Assembly (NCBI GenBank): GCA_013399015.1
Contig: VWZX01010283.1
Span: 62,001-126,000 of the forward strand
Length of the DNA: 64,000 bases
Origin: Galbula dea
Taxonomy: Eukaryota; Chordata; Aves; Piciformes; Galbulidae
Reading direction: 5' to 3'
Below, piece by piece: positions 24,345 to 34,700 of the stretch; within the stretch, counting starts at the first letter, position 1; each line of letters begins with the position of its first letter. The notes under the pieces were generated by a model. It was not told where the DNA came from and ran no database searches. It was given only the letters and a program-made list of their open reading frames with translations. The translations under genes were made by a program, and so were the position numbers.

Positions 24345-24942
24345 GCAAGGCCCCATTCATTCACAACTGCGTAACAGCTCGGCCCACCCGGGGGGAGGCC
24401 GTGGGGGCGCCCCCTCCCTCCCCTCCCCATTCGCCCCCAGAGCCAGCTGTACCTCCCAAGTGGGACTGCCAACCGCGGGCCTCACCTGACTCAAAGCTTC
24501 CCCCTTACCTCCTTCCCCAAACTGCTCCCCGCGGCGGGGCAGAGTGCCCTCGCTCTGACAGACCAGGGCAGGCAAGAGCTCCCGGGACGGGGGGGTGGAA
24601 GGGGAGAAAAAGGAAAGACACACACACATACGACACACCCGCTCTCCTTCGCTTGTTTTCGCATTCTGGCGTCGCAAATAAAGGGCTCTAAGACGGGCTG
24701 GCATCCCCCGCGGGGTTTAGCTCAGCAGTGCGGGAGGGTGTCGGCTCCGCCGCGCCAGTGAGGGAAGGCGCCCGGTAAACAATGTCCAAGCTCCTACCGC
24801 CGCTAAAAGCTAGGACCTAGCGGCCTCCTCAGCTCGGCCTGCGGCCGCTGCCGCTCCTCTCCGGTCTACCAGACCACCCCTGTCCGCCGCCGCGGCCTCG
24901 CAACCCCACAGAAAGAGCAGCTCCAAACTTTATAGCACTTAC

Positions 24943-24957
24943 CAAACCCGTCGCCAT
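24943..24957 (-). CDS. HBP1: HBP1 exon 1, possible alternative N-terminal coding segment
   Basis: On the - strand an ATG at 24957-24955 has a good initiation context, with G at -3 and G at +4. It opens MATGL and is followed at once by a consensus donor GTAAGT (24942-24937), so the exon ends in phase 0. If exon 2 starts at the AG|T acceptor giving first base 20671, the frame continues SDTLEHPN into the classical MVWEV start, adding 13 residues. A competing AG four bases further in would break the frame. Exon 1 is certainly a good splice-donor exon of this gene. Whether its ATG is used is inference. Confidence 0.5.
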
Positions 24958-25080
24958 TACCAAATTGCCCTCATCTCCCCCCCACCCCGCCTCCTCTCGT
25001 AATAGAGGCCCGCCCTAGCCTAGCGGTGTTCGATCGCCGAGTGGTCGAAGACGATGTTGTTCAAGCCACAGCCTCTTCCT

Positions 25081-25085
25081 ATTGG
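25081..25085 (-). promoter_or_regulatory. HBP1: Proximal CCAAT box, HBP1 promoter
   Basis: ATTGG on the given strand reads CCAAT in the HBP1 direction, about 125 bp upstream of the exon 1 ATG. It sits in a TCCTATTGGCTG context typical of NF-Y sites. Confidence 0.55.
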
Positions 25086-25193
25086 CTGTCTATGTTGTCT
25101 ATCAGATATTAGCCCGGAGGGCGGACATGTTTTGACTCCCTGCGCAGCAGATTGCACGGCGTGACACATCAATCACTCACGCACAGCGCTCCG

Positions 25194-25198
25194 ATTGG
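25194..25198 (-). promoter_or_regulatory. HBP1: Distal CCAAT box, HBP1 promoter
   Basis: A second inverted CCAAT (CCGATTGGCTAAT on the given strand) lies 113 bp further upstream. Paired CCAAT boxes are common in NF-Y-driven CpG promoters. Confidence 0.5.
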
Positions 25199-25825
25199 CT
25201 AATGACTTCGCCGGCTCGCGAAGAGTCATTCTGAGAGCTGTAGTCTTCGCCGCCGCCACCGCCTGCCAACTTGGCTGCGGCAAGACGACAGCCCCCAGGA
25301 TGCCCTGCGCGGCGCTCTGCCGATGGTAAACAAGAGTCATAACGACACGTGTACCCAAAAGCTGGCCTAGGCCGACTGCTGCAGTCCGACAGGGTCTGCG
25401 CCGCGGGGGACGAGTGGCGGCGGCGAGACTGGCCGGCTTCCAGGGCCCCCCATCCCACCCCGCTGCGCGGTGAGGCGCTAACCTGGTGCTGCCGCGGGGG
25501 AGGCAGCGGAAGAGCGCCGCCCCGCTCTCCTGCGGGAAGAGGCCCCTTCAGCCTCCCTTCGCCCCGCCGGGCCGGGCCGGGCGAGGCGCGGGCTCGATCT
25601 CCGAGATGACGGCGGAGCCTTGACTCACGGCGTTAGGGTGGAAACGGTGACTAGGCCCCTGCTCGGTGCCTGCCTGTAACGATTCCCGGGGGCGCCCGGT
25701 ACCTTTCGTGATTTACTACCATTAATTAGCGCTCCGGAAGGCTGTTGCGAAACGCACCCCGCTCGCGTTTCACCAAATAAAGATCGCGGCGTGCAGAGGT
25801 TAAAGGAAGTTGCTAAAGGTCAGAG

Positions 25826-25835
25826 GATGAGTCAG
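25826..25835 (+). promoter_or_regulatory. AP-1/MARE-like element TGAGTCAGCA
   Basis: A consensus AP-1 heptamer is extended by GCA to form a small-MAF/NFE2-type half site. It lies just outside the CpG island, about 0.85 kb upstream of the HBP1 exon 1 ATG. Confidence 0.35.
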
Positions 25836-26397
25836 CAGCTGCTCGGCCTCCATTCTGGCCTCTTCCCTCAGTCTCGTTAAAAAGACAGTGGCGGTAGCTT
25901 AGGTCCAGAATAAAAGTTGGCGGGGAAAAAATATTATTTTTTTTTAAAATCTATTCAGGTTTATCAGGCTATTAGCCTCCCAGACATTCCCGTACATTTG
26001 TTGCCAAAATAATCTGGTTTGCTTCAACGTTACTTCCTTTTTACGAACAGAGAAAGGAGGCTAGAGAGTAGATTTGTCCACTCACACAGTAACTGTGAGA
26101 TAGCAGAGCTAAGAACAGACTACCTCATCATAAAATACATTACTCTGCATGACCTGATACAAAGTAAATACATGTATAATTCAGAAATAATCAACAGGAT
26201 TTTAGAAACTGATGGAGCCTTTCAAGATTTTGCAACTGTTGGGATTTTTCCAAGGAAAGCATTTCTTCCTTGTCCTGCTTTCAACATCATCCCAATCACA
26301 TGAACATTTGCTAAGTCCTGTACCAGAGCTTTCGTTTTAATTAGGTATCTGCAGCAGTTCTGGCTTACAGGCACACAAACAGTTACGTGAGAAAGTA

Positions 26398-26537
26398 AGA
26401 AAAAAACCCAAACCCACCAAACCACCACCACTACACCACAAACCCCACCCCCCCAAAATACCTCAAACCAAACCAAAAAAAACAACGACAACCCCCCCCA
26501 CACACACAAAACTCAAACAAAACAAAACCCCACAAAA
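26398..26537 (+). repeat. C/A-rich low-complexity tract
   Basis: About 140 bp consist almost wholly of A and C on this strand (runs such as ACCACCACCACTACACC and CCCCCCCCACACACACA), with no repeating unit. Similar tracts occur at 15003-15085 and 36968-37085, and on the opposite strand at 42338-42470 and 53262-53302. Confidence 0.75.
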
Positions 26538-26636
26538 CGGATCTATTACTATTTGGATAGAAATGGTTCCATATTCAGAGTTTATACTGAAGAGTTCTCT
26601 GCCAGCTTTGTGTCCCGTGACACGTGCTGTTAGTGG

Positions 26637-26650
26637 CCACTAGAGGGAAT
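26637..26650 (+). promoter_or_regulatory. CTCF-like motif upstream of HBP1
   Basis: The + strand reads CCACTAGAGGGAAT, an exact match to the first eleven positions of the CTCF core. An E-box CACGTG lies at 26621-26626. The motif points toward PRKAR2B. Confidence 0.5.
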
Positions 26651-29600
26651 GCTGGCCTTATTGTTCCCACAGATCTACAAGGGTAATGCAATTGAAAAGG
26701 AAAAAAAAAAAGATGAAATCAACACACCCCGAAATTGTACTTAACATCAAAACACACTCTATGCAGAGGTCATAGGCACATCAGTTTACGATTTGGCTTT
26801 TCCAAGAAGTAATGGTTTGCCTGTTAGTAAAGTCATTGCCATTTGTTTGAAGACAGACATTACTTTCAAAACCATGCAGTATCTTTTGCAGTGTGAATTG
26901 GAAATCCTTACTTTTTATACATATATGGGCAAGTGTAGCTTAAAAAAAACCCCAAAAGAGTAGGAAACCCACCACCATGGAAATTAACCAAAAAATCTTC
27001 TGTGCTTAATCACATAACAAATCTCAGTTTGAAAAACAGAAAAGTGATGTGAACAAATGCCTCCAGGAAAAAGCTGAAAATCAATGTTGAGATTCAACTA
27101 TTAAGTGACTAGACAGCTTATTATGATACCAACTAACCCTACATTCACAAGCTCATATTTTCCTTTATGTAGAAATTCAGGCTCTTCCTAAATAACCAAT
27201 ATATCTTTATATTCTTACATAAAGCTTTCATGGAATCCTTTCTCTAAAATACATTTTTTAATAAAGCGAAAACTGCTGAACCAGGAACCATCTGTTTAGC
27301 ACCACCCCACAACAAAATTAACTTTAAAGCTGTGTTCCTTCTTCCCCTTCCCCTTTCTCTTTTGATCTCCCTTTACATCTAAACAGCCTTTAGGCTCTTT
27401 GGAGAGAGAGACCCAAGCCTCTCAGGTTTTTAATGAATTTTACTGCAGACCTTGCATTTCCAGATCAAGTCCTGGCAGAAGACCTGTGTATGCAGATGTC
27501 TCCATTCTGCGAACAGGCTACTCTGCTTGTGGTACAGCCACTTGCAAGGTACAACTCACAGTTTTCTCTTCAGAAATCTCGCTCTGCTTCAGTATGGAAG
27601 GTCTCCTCAGAGTGCAAAGAGTGCAAAGGCTGGATCAAGCAGCTATAGAAGACAAAAATTCTGTCTAAAGCCTCATCAGATTCTTCAGACTGTTGGCCTA
27701 AAGGTTCATACCTTGTTATGGAGTTTCCACCCCAGTATGTACTTTTTCTGCCTCCCCAAAAAAGCATTTTCCATGTTAAATCTATTTGAATGTTCACAGT
27801 TCTCCACAAAAACTTACGAGTGTCAGGTGTGAAGCCCAGATTCCAGATACAGGTCTAGACAAGTAAATACCACTGCTGAATTAGAGCCTCAATATCACAC
27901 TTACCATCTGTGACATACACACAAAGTATAAAAATATGAATCCTACCTAGGACAGATTAGAATCTCAAAACAATTCAGACACTCATCTTCACAAGATTTT
28001 AAAAACAGACATGCAACAGCTTTCTTATTGTCAAATCTACCTTTTGTCCTTTGGATATAGTAAATTAACATTTACTCAGTGAAGATGCAAGAGAAAATTA
28101 GTAAAAGGACAAGTAGTCCATGCAGTAGATGGCAGTAGGACACACAAAAGAGTATCAAAGCTTATTTACTAACCCCCATGGCTGAAGTCAAATAAGTATC
28201 TTCTAAATTTCATAATTATTTCAATGACATACTCTTTGCTCCATATGCTTAGTCTCTAATTAAATTATCACTCCCCCTCCACACACCCTACCTGACCTTA
28301 CTCCGTGCCCAAAATGAATGGGTGCTCAGAGAATGAATCAATACTGTGTAGCATGGGCATTGTTGGTACCTTTGCTGACTCAGTTACTTCTGCTGTTGTA
28401 AGAGACGTAGAAAATGAGGTGGGGGATGGGGAAATGTTAGTTGTGAGTTCTTGTCACATTATGGATGGCTACTAAGAAGCACAAAATAAGCAGGAGAGAC
28501 TACACAGACAGAAAATATTAAATTTGCATCCTAGCTATTTACCTCTTAAAATTGCTGGCCACAAAGTTAAGAAACCACAAGGTAGATTTATAAATAAGTT
28601 GGATGGCTTTCTCCAAATTAAGACATTTATCAGAACTGAGTTTTCATCACCTTCTCCCCATGGAAAAGAAAAAGGCCCCCTCTGATCTCTTGGCTGTCAG
28701 GGCACAGTCCTTCACAGCTGCCCAGCTGAAATAATTCAATACCTTCAAAGAAGTAAGGGCAAAGTACTCATACCATGCCATGAAGGGTATTTTTAGGCTG
28801 TCCTGGTTTAATTTACCTCAAGAAGAAAAGGTTGAACCAGCAGACCCACAATGGCCTAGTATAACCTAGTGTCTCCCCTCCCCCCCTTCAGAACTTAGCC
28901 ATCTGTCAAATTCATTTACATCATCTGCAGAACTGGAAGTTGCTGGTGAGGTTAGGGAGAGAGGGGAGAAACAAACTAACACATAAGTAATTGCCATAGT
29001 CTCCTTCCTTTACTGACCTGACTACAAATAAGGACCATAAAAGTCTTTAAAACAGAAGCATCAGGTAATGTAAGTATGGACACAGGTAGTCTCATAAGGT
29101 AAACATGACATAAGTATTGTTTAAAATTATTAGAACTATCTACCTTTTTTTGACAGGTGATTAAAAAATCAGTGACTTGGTATGATTTTCTTAGGATGAA
29201 CACTTGCCACAGTTGTGACATGAAGCCTGGCATGTTTGAAGTGTACATATGAACAGAGCCAGGAAAAATCCCAAGTGCTGACTGATGAAGTATATAATGA
29301 TTTGGATGAAACTTACAAAGCAACAATTTATTACTGTTGGTTAACCCCCCTGAACTCATCAACAAAGAGAATTCCAGAAATTATCCAATCCCCAAGAGCA
29401 ACACAACAAAACTGCTGCAACGTGAAGTACTTTGGGAGTCAGAAAATCTGGAGCATCTGACTATCTTAAATTTGACACTCCACAACTTTTTCCCAGCTAT
29501 AAACTACAAGCAAAGTATGAAATACAAAATAGCCATGACAATTCCCACACCAGCACATTGTCTATTCTGAGTAACCACATATCATTTATGAAAATCAAAA

Positions 29601-29718
29601 TGAAAGTGTTAAGGATTATGAATAATACATGAATGTAAATAGGTCACTTGTAAGTTTATAATAATGGAATTTAAACACAACAGTATCAATAAACAGATTT
29701 TTATATACAAAAGTGTTG

Positions 29719-31733
29719 TTTATTGTAAGGAAACTTTAAATATAACCAACAATATTGAAAATATTGTGACTGGCATTTATGGCCTTGATTGTAATTTACT
29801 GCTGTACAAATAATTTCTAGCATTTTTCTTTATCACACCAAGCTAGTGCAAAATACAGGTAGCCTTTAGAGATTAAGCATACAGAATGACAAGAGTGTAG
29901 CTTTTGGTTACCTGATATTTCCTTCTAGTATAACAAGCTTCTCGTTTTTTCCATAAATCAAAAGTACAAAGGCAAGTTATCATGTGTGCAATTACTTATA
30001 CCAGGTTTCTAGGTTAAAAAAAGAAAACGACATTTGAAAATTTTGCTCAGATTGTATTTTGTTAGGAAACTGACTTATAATTCATACCATACTGTATGAT
30101 ATAAATTATATATTGTTGTCATATTATATAATCATAATTTCATATACAGGTATGATTATATAAATTGTCAGAACATTTTGCTAACTATAGGACAATAATT
30201 ACATCAACATACACAAATACATGGCATTAGAAAAGTCATTATCTAAGAAGGAAGGATGTTATAATTCAGGTGTTTGAAATGGGGCACAAGCAGCCTTCCT
30301 ACAATTCTTGCAGTATCATTTGGCAGAACTGCTGCCAGTCACCGTTTTATGCACTAGTTTTCCACGTACAGCAGCAGGTAAGTTGTAGCAGTATTAAACT
30401 TGGGCTGTGCCTGAAATTTCCAGTCACAGATCCTTGTAAGCAATAAGCCCTGTGCTCCTAATTAAGATTATATTCTCTCTCCTCAGTCTCAGAAGGTATT
30501 CCATGCTATTATAGCTAAAAAGATATTATTTCACGATGACCTACAGGTTTTCTAAAGCAGGATATGTTAGCTTTAACAGTGACATACTTTCCAGACCTGT
30601 GAAAAGCTTTTGAAGTATTCATCTTTCAAATTAAAATTTTATTTTTTTTTTTTACTTCCTGATAAAGATTTTTCAAGGACAAGCTTAGTTTAGCATGGCT
30701 TTTGATATCAATCACTTCAGTAATTGAACCTGGTCTTAGATAGCTAAGATTAGACTGCAAGAAGAGAGATATACAGAGATTGTTTCATTTGAAGTAGGTA
30801 AAAGATTTAGCTAAACTAAAAAAAAAAAATTAACTAGAGAACAAGCATAGATAGAGAAGACAAAATGCATAAATATAAAACAAGGAAGAAGGAAAACAAT
30901 ATAGATTACATATGATTAGGTAGAACATGACAATGACCTATGCCTTTGCTTTTAAAGCATTAAGGTTAATTTGTCAGCTGTCCTCGCTCTAGACTGTACA
31001 GAACACATGTAACTAATACAAAAATGCAGTTTATTGCAAAAATATACAAGTCCTCTAAATTGCATAAGATATTACAATGTCGTGCTGAAACATGACATAT
31101 GAAACAGAGAGGACTTTAAAACAAATTACAAAGTGGTAAAAATCAGGTCTGGGTGATGAGAGTCACACAGGATGCATTGTCATGCTTTATCTAACGGTTA
31201 ATCTGGTGATTCACTACGTCTGTGATAAATGCAACATAAAATCATGACAACTGTAATAGTTAAAAGTAACATCTACTGTATATCTTCTGTATTAATACAT
31301 ATAAACACTTTGTGTGCACTAATACTTTCAACATATCACATTCAAACTAACAGTCTTTCCAGAAAAGTTGTAACCTTTTTGAAGAACAGAAGCTGGTTTA
31401 CCAAGTTAATCACATGTGGGTTTTTTTAAATCTACTCTTTAAGGAAATGTGTTAAAGGACTTGATTTTCAAAAAGCTGTGCTACTATGGGTTGTCTTAAT
31501 GCCAGATGGAACCACCAATGCTGAGCACTTTCAAAAATCAAGCCCACAATTTATTAAATTCCTGTTTCGTTTACTAGTATTTCCACGGTAGTTAAGTCAA
31601 AAAAATACCCCCAAACCAACTCTTAAAATGAAAGAAAATGCTTGGCATCTATAGGAAGAGAGACAATTTCTCAGTGGACTAACCACTACTGTGCTATATT
31701 CTCCTAACAGATCTGGTTGCTCCAAAGTTTAGT
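29719..31733 (-). other. PRKAR2B: PRKAR2B 3' UTR (inferred)
   Basis: About 2 kb of AT-rich sequence follow the stop codon at 31734-31736 in the gene's sense. Reverse-strand AATAAA hexamers occur at 31551-31556, 31030-31035, 30638-30643 and 29719-29724, so several 3' ends are possible. The last would give a UTR of about 2.0 kb. A strongly AT-rich block with ATATAA and TATAAATTATATA lies at about 30090-30165. The end point is inferred. Confidence 0.45.
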
Positions 31734-34700
31734 TCATGCACTGGGATCGGCAATGTCCATGTTTGTTCCAAACAGAGCAACTAGCTGCTCTTCATAGTTT
31801 GCAATGTTTCTTTTCAGAATTTCCTTACAAGGTCCCAAAAGCCTTTCAAATGCCTGCACATCCATAACTAAGATAAAAGGGGAGAGAAAGAGAAAGAATA
31901 TAACATGCTCATCAGTTGCAGACACTAATCTTGATGTTTGACATTCCAATGTAAAATGTTAATGATAATAGGACAGACATTACTGAGGCATATACTTTGC
32001 ACAGAAGAGAACTACTTACCGTGGCAAAACCAAGGTCGACCAACACATTGCTGTCTTGAAACTTCATAAATAAACTTTAGAATTTGCTCTACTTCTTATT
32101 TTGCACATCATTTCACATTAAGATTTATGTCACCCAAGAGCTGGTGAAAAAGTCTGGAGAAGCCTGGACTCCTCCACAGATTATAGTTTTAAGACCCCTG
32201 AGATTTCAAAAAACCATATCCTTTGCTGGTGGAGCTGGCTGTATTTGGGGTCTAACTTAGCATAGTTCCTTACTGTTTCTACTTCCATGCAATCAGAAAA
32301 ACTTTGGAGAATTTATATTTAATCCCAATTATCAATTACAAATATTTCTTGCAGATAAGTAATGTCAAGAGGAATGCACAGTAATAGATGATGTACTTAA
32401 ATAGTCTTACTTGGGTAAATGTAATTAAATCTCATATTCTGAAGAAAGACAGAGATCACAATAAAAACCACCAGATAGATTATGTATCATTTTGTATAAA
32501 ATGTAATTGAACAATACCTAAACATTTGACAGTGCCAAGAGCAAATGCAGAAGCAGCTCGTGGTTTGTTAGTTACAAGAGCAAGCTCTCCAAAATATTGT
32601 CCTCGTGAGCATCGAGCTATTTCAACTGCTCCATTCTCTTCTACATCTTGTTTACCCTGAAATATCAAGTAAAAAAAAAGAAAGGGAGAGAATGAGAGAG
32701 ATTTGCTGAGCTCAGGACTGCATAAGCAAAATTAGTAACAAAGGTAGCACTGCTGTTTAACACTTAGAATACATTAAGTTTTCTTAAAAAGTTAAATTCT
32801 GTGTTTACCTTCCTTGTCATTATAATCCGTACTTCTCCAGATTCCACAATGAAGAAAGAGTCAGCCAAGTCACCCTGTAAGAAGAATAATAAAAAAAAAA
32901 AATTGAGAAAAGGAAATGTGAAATTTTTTTTTTAGTTTCATAGTAACATTATTTTTTTTCCAACCAGTGCCTTGAAGCTCAGGTTTTTTTATGCCTGTTG
33001 CAGAAGAAATCACTTTTAATATGAAAGCCATACCATAGGCTTGTAATAATAAAAACATCTATACAGATCAGACAGCAAGGTCTTCTTATGAAAAGGCATA
33101 GCTGACTTTGTCTTATAGAAAAAGCAGAGAAAAACAATGTTATGCAAGATTTTAGGATTCTTACTCCTCTTTCTCCGCTTTTGTATTCCTTCCAAATTAT
33201 TTCCCTTACAGATTTTCCAGTACAAAAAGCCTCCAAGGGCTGTCTGATATCCAGTAATTATTTTGAGGCAAGGCAATCTCAGTTGCATATCCTGAGGTTT
33301 ACTTATGCTTTCTTCTTCCAAAGATTATCCCATTTTAACAACAAAAACAAGGTAAGTCTTTGGTGCTCCTTATTGGAAGCAATCATTCTTTTATATGGTT
33401 TGAATTTCTAAGTATACTAAAAATGACTCCTTCACTCAAACCAACAAAGAGGGATGATTTTCAAAGTGTAAGTGAAAAATTTGCTTCTGAAAAAAAAATA
33501 ATCACCTCTCTTGGATGCATGATTGTTTCTGTGTTGTCTGGGAAAGAAAAATATAGTTTAGAAGCGTGTGTTATCTATAGATAACATGGTAATTGTTACC
33601 TATTGGAAAAGAAAAACACTGGAACTGGAAATAAACTGTACCTGAGCAATGATTTGTTCTCCATCTTTGTACACTTTGGTGCCAATCACATCAACCACTT
33701 TTAAACGCTCAGATACCTTTATTTAAGAAAAGAAGATGTAACAAATATTTGGTTAACATTACAATGTTATATTTAGAAAGCTCTTTCATATTTCTTTTCA
33801 TGAATCTTTGCACAGAATAGAGTATCTTTATTTTCCTGTTTTGACAGCTGTTTTAAAAAAGGAAGAACTGCTGAATAGTGTTCCAGAAGGTATATAATAG
33901 TCTGAACAGCTAGATCTTTTAATAGAGCTTCCATTTTTGTAAGAAGCCTATATACCCCAAGTCTTCAAAAATGATTTTCAGCAAAGCATGCCTGTAACAA
34001 TATAGCTGCTAAATGAAAATATTTTTAAATTCCATAAGTCATTGTGTTATTTTATTGGCTAACAGCTAGTAGAATTAAGCTTCAGAAAATGAAGATAAAG
34101 GGAAAAAAAATAGTATTAGCAACAGTTCTTTATGCTGAAAATTCAGAACCATCAAAGCCCACAGTCTTTCTCCAATACAAACATCTACAGGATTCTATTA
34201 TGGAGAAAACCTGAATTCCAAATTTAAACTCTGCAAAAGCAGAATCTTATCAGGTAACTCTGATACCAGCCATTAACATAATGTAATAGAAATCTTACTT
34301 CTAAAGATTTAAGGAATGGTAATGACTCAATAAAATTTTCATACATTCTTCTCTTTTTGGCATTATTTTTTACAATGATTCTTCGGAACGTTACCCTGTC
34401 CTGTAAATGCAGAAAAAGAGATTATTAACAGAAAATATGAGTATGGTAGAAAATACTTTAGAAATGGTTGAATATGTTCAAATTACCCAATTTTAGTCAC
34501 TCAATGTAGCCATCAATGTAGTTGGCTGGTCTCCCCATACAGACAGCTGAGAAAGATTCCTCTAGAGGTCAGTGAAGAGCTCCTAAAGTTAGGCTCCTGA
34601 TCTGATTCACAGCTGCTCTGCCCTTCGGCAGGGAATATATATAGTGTATGAAGAAGATTGCTATCCTAGTTTTATTCTTTTGGTAAATTCTATTACTATT

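Larger units (their letters stand above)
20672..24942 (-). other. HBP1: HBP1 intron 1
   Basis: About 4.3 kb lie between the exon 1 donor (GTAAGT) and the exon 2 acceptor. It holds the CR1 remnants at 20774-21600, a pyrimidine tract, a GT-rich tract at about 23293-23335 and, at its high end, part of the CpG island with an NRF-1 palindrome. No coding sequence was recognised. Overlapping open frames at 23686-24704 come from GC-rich sequence and look like chance. Confidence 0.7.
24080..25720. promoter_or_regulatory. HBP1: CpG island spanning the HBP1 promoter
   Basis: GC content and CpG density rise sharply against the AT-rich surroundings, with many GCG and CGC runs, and drop again past about 25750. 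The island covers HBP1 exon 1, the start of intron 1 and roughly 750 bp upstream. No clear TATA box lies at the expected distance, so a dispersed CpG-type promoter is likely. Boundaries were estimated by eye. Confidence 0.85.
25730..29700. other. Intergenic region between HBP1 and PRKAR2B
   Basis: It is AT-rich apart from the flank of the CpG island. It contains an AP-1/MARE-like element, a CTCF-like motif with an E-box near 26.62-26.65 kb, and a C/A-rich tract at 26398-26537. Open frames at 27399-27832 (three overlapping frames) and 28976-29365 resemble nothing known. No tRNA, snoRNA hairpin or conserved exon was recognised. Confidence 0.6.

Noticed and set aside
24058..25609. Several 60-115 codon frames in the CpG island on both strands
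   Set aside because: High GC removes stop codons. The peptides are Arg/Ala/Pro-rich and unrelated to known proteins, and they sit over the HBP1 promoter and exon 1.
26222..26509. 95-codon - strand frame rich in Val, Trp and Gly
   Set aside because: It is a reading of the C/A low-complexity tract (GTG, GGG and TGG codons).
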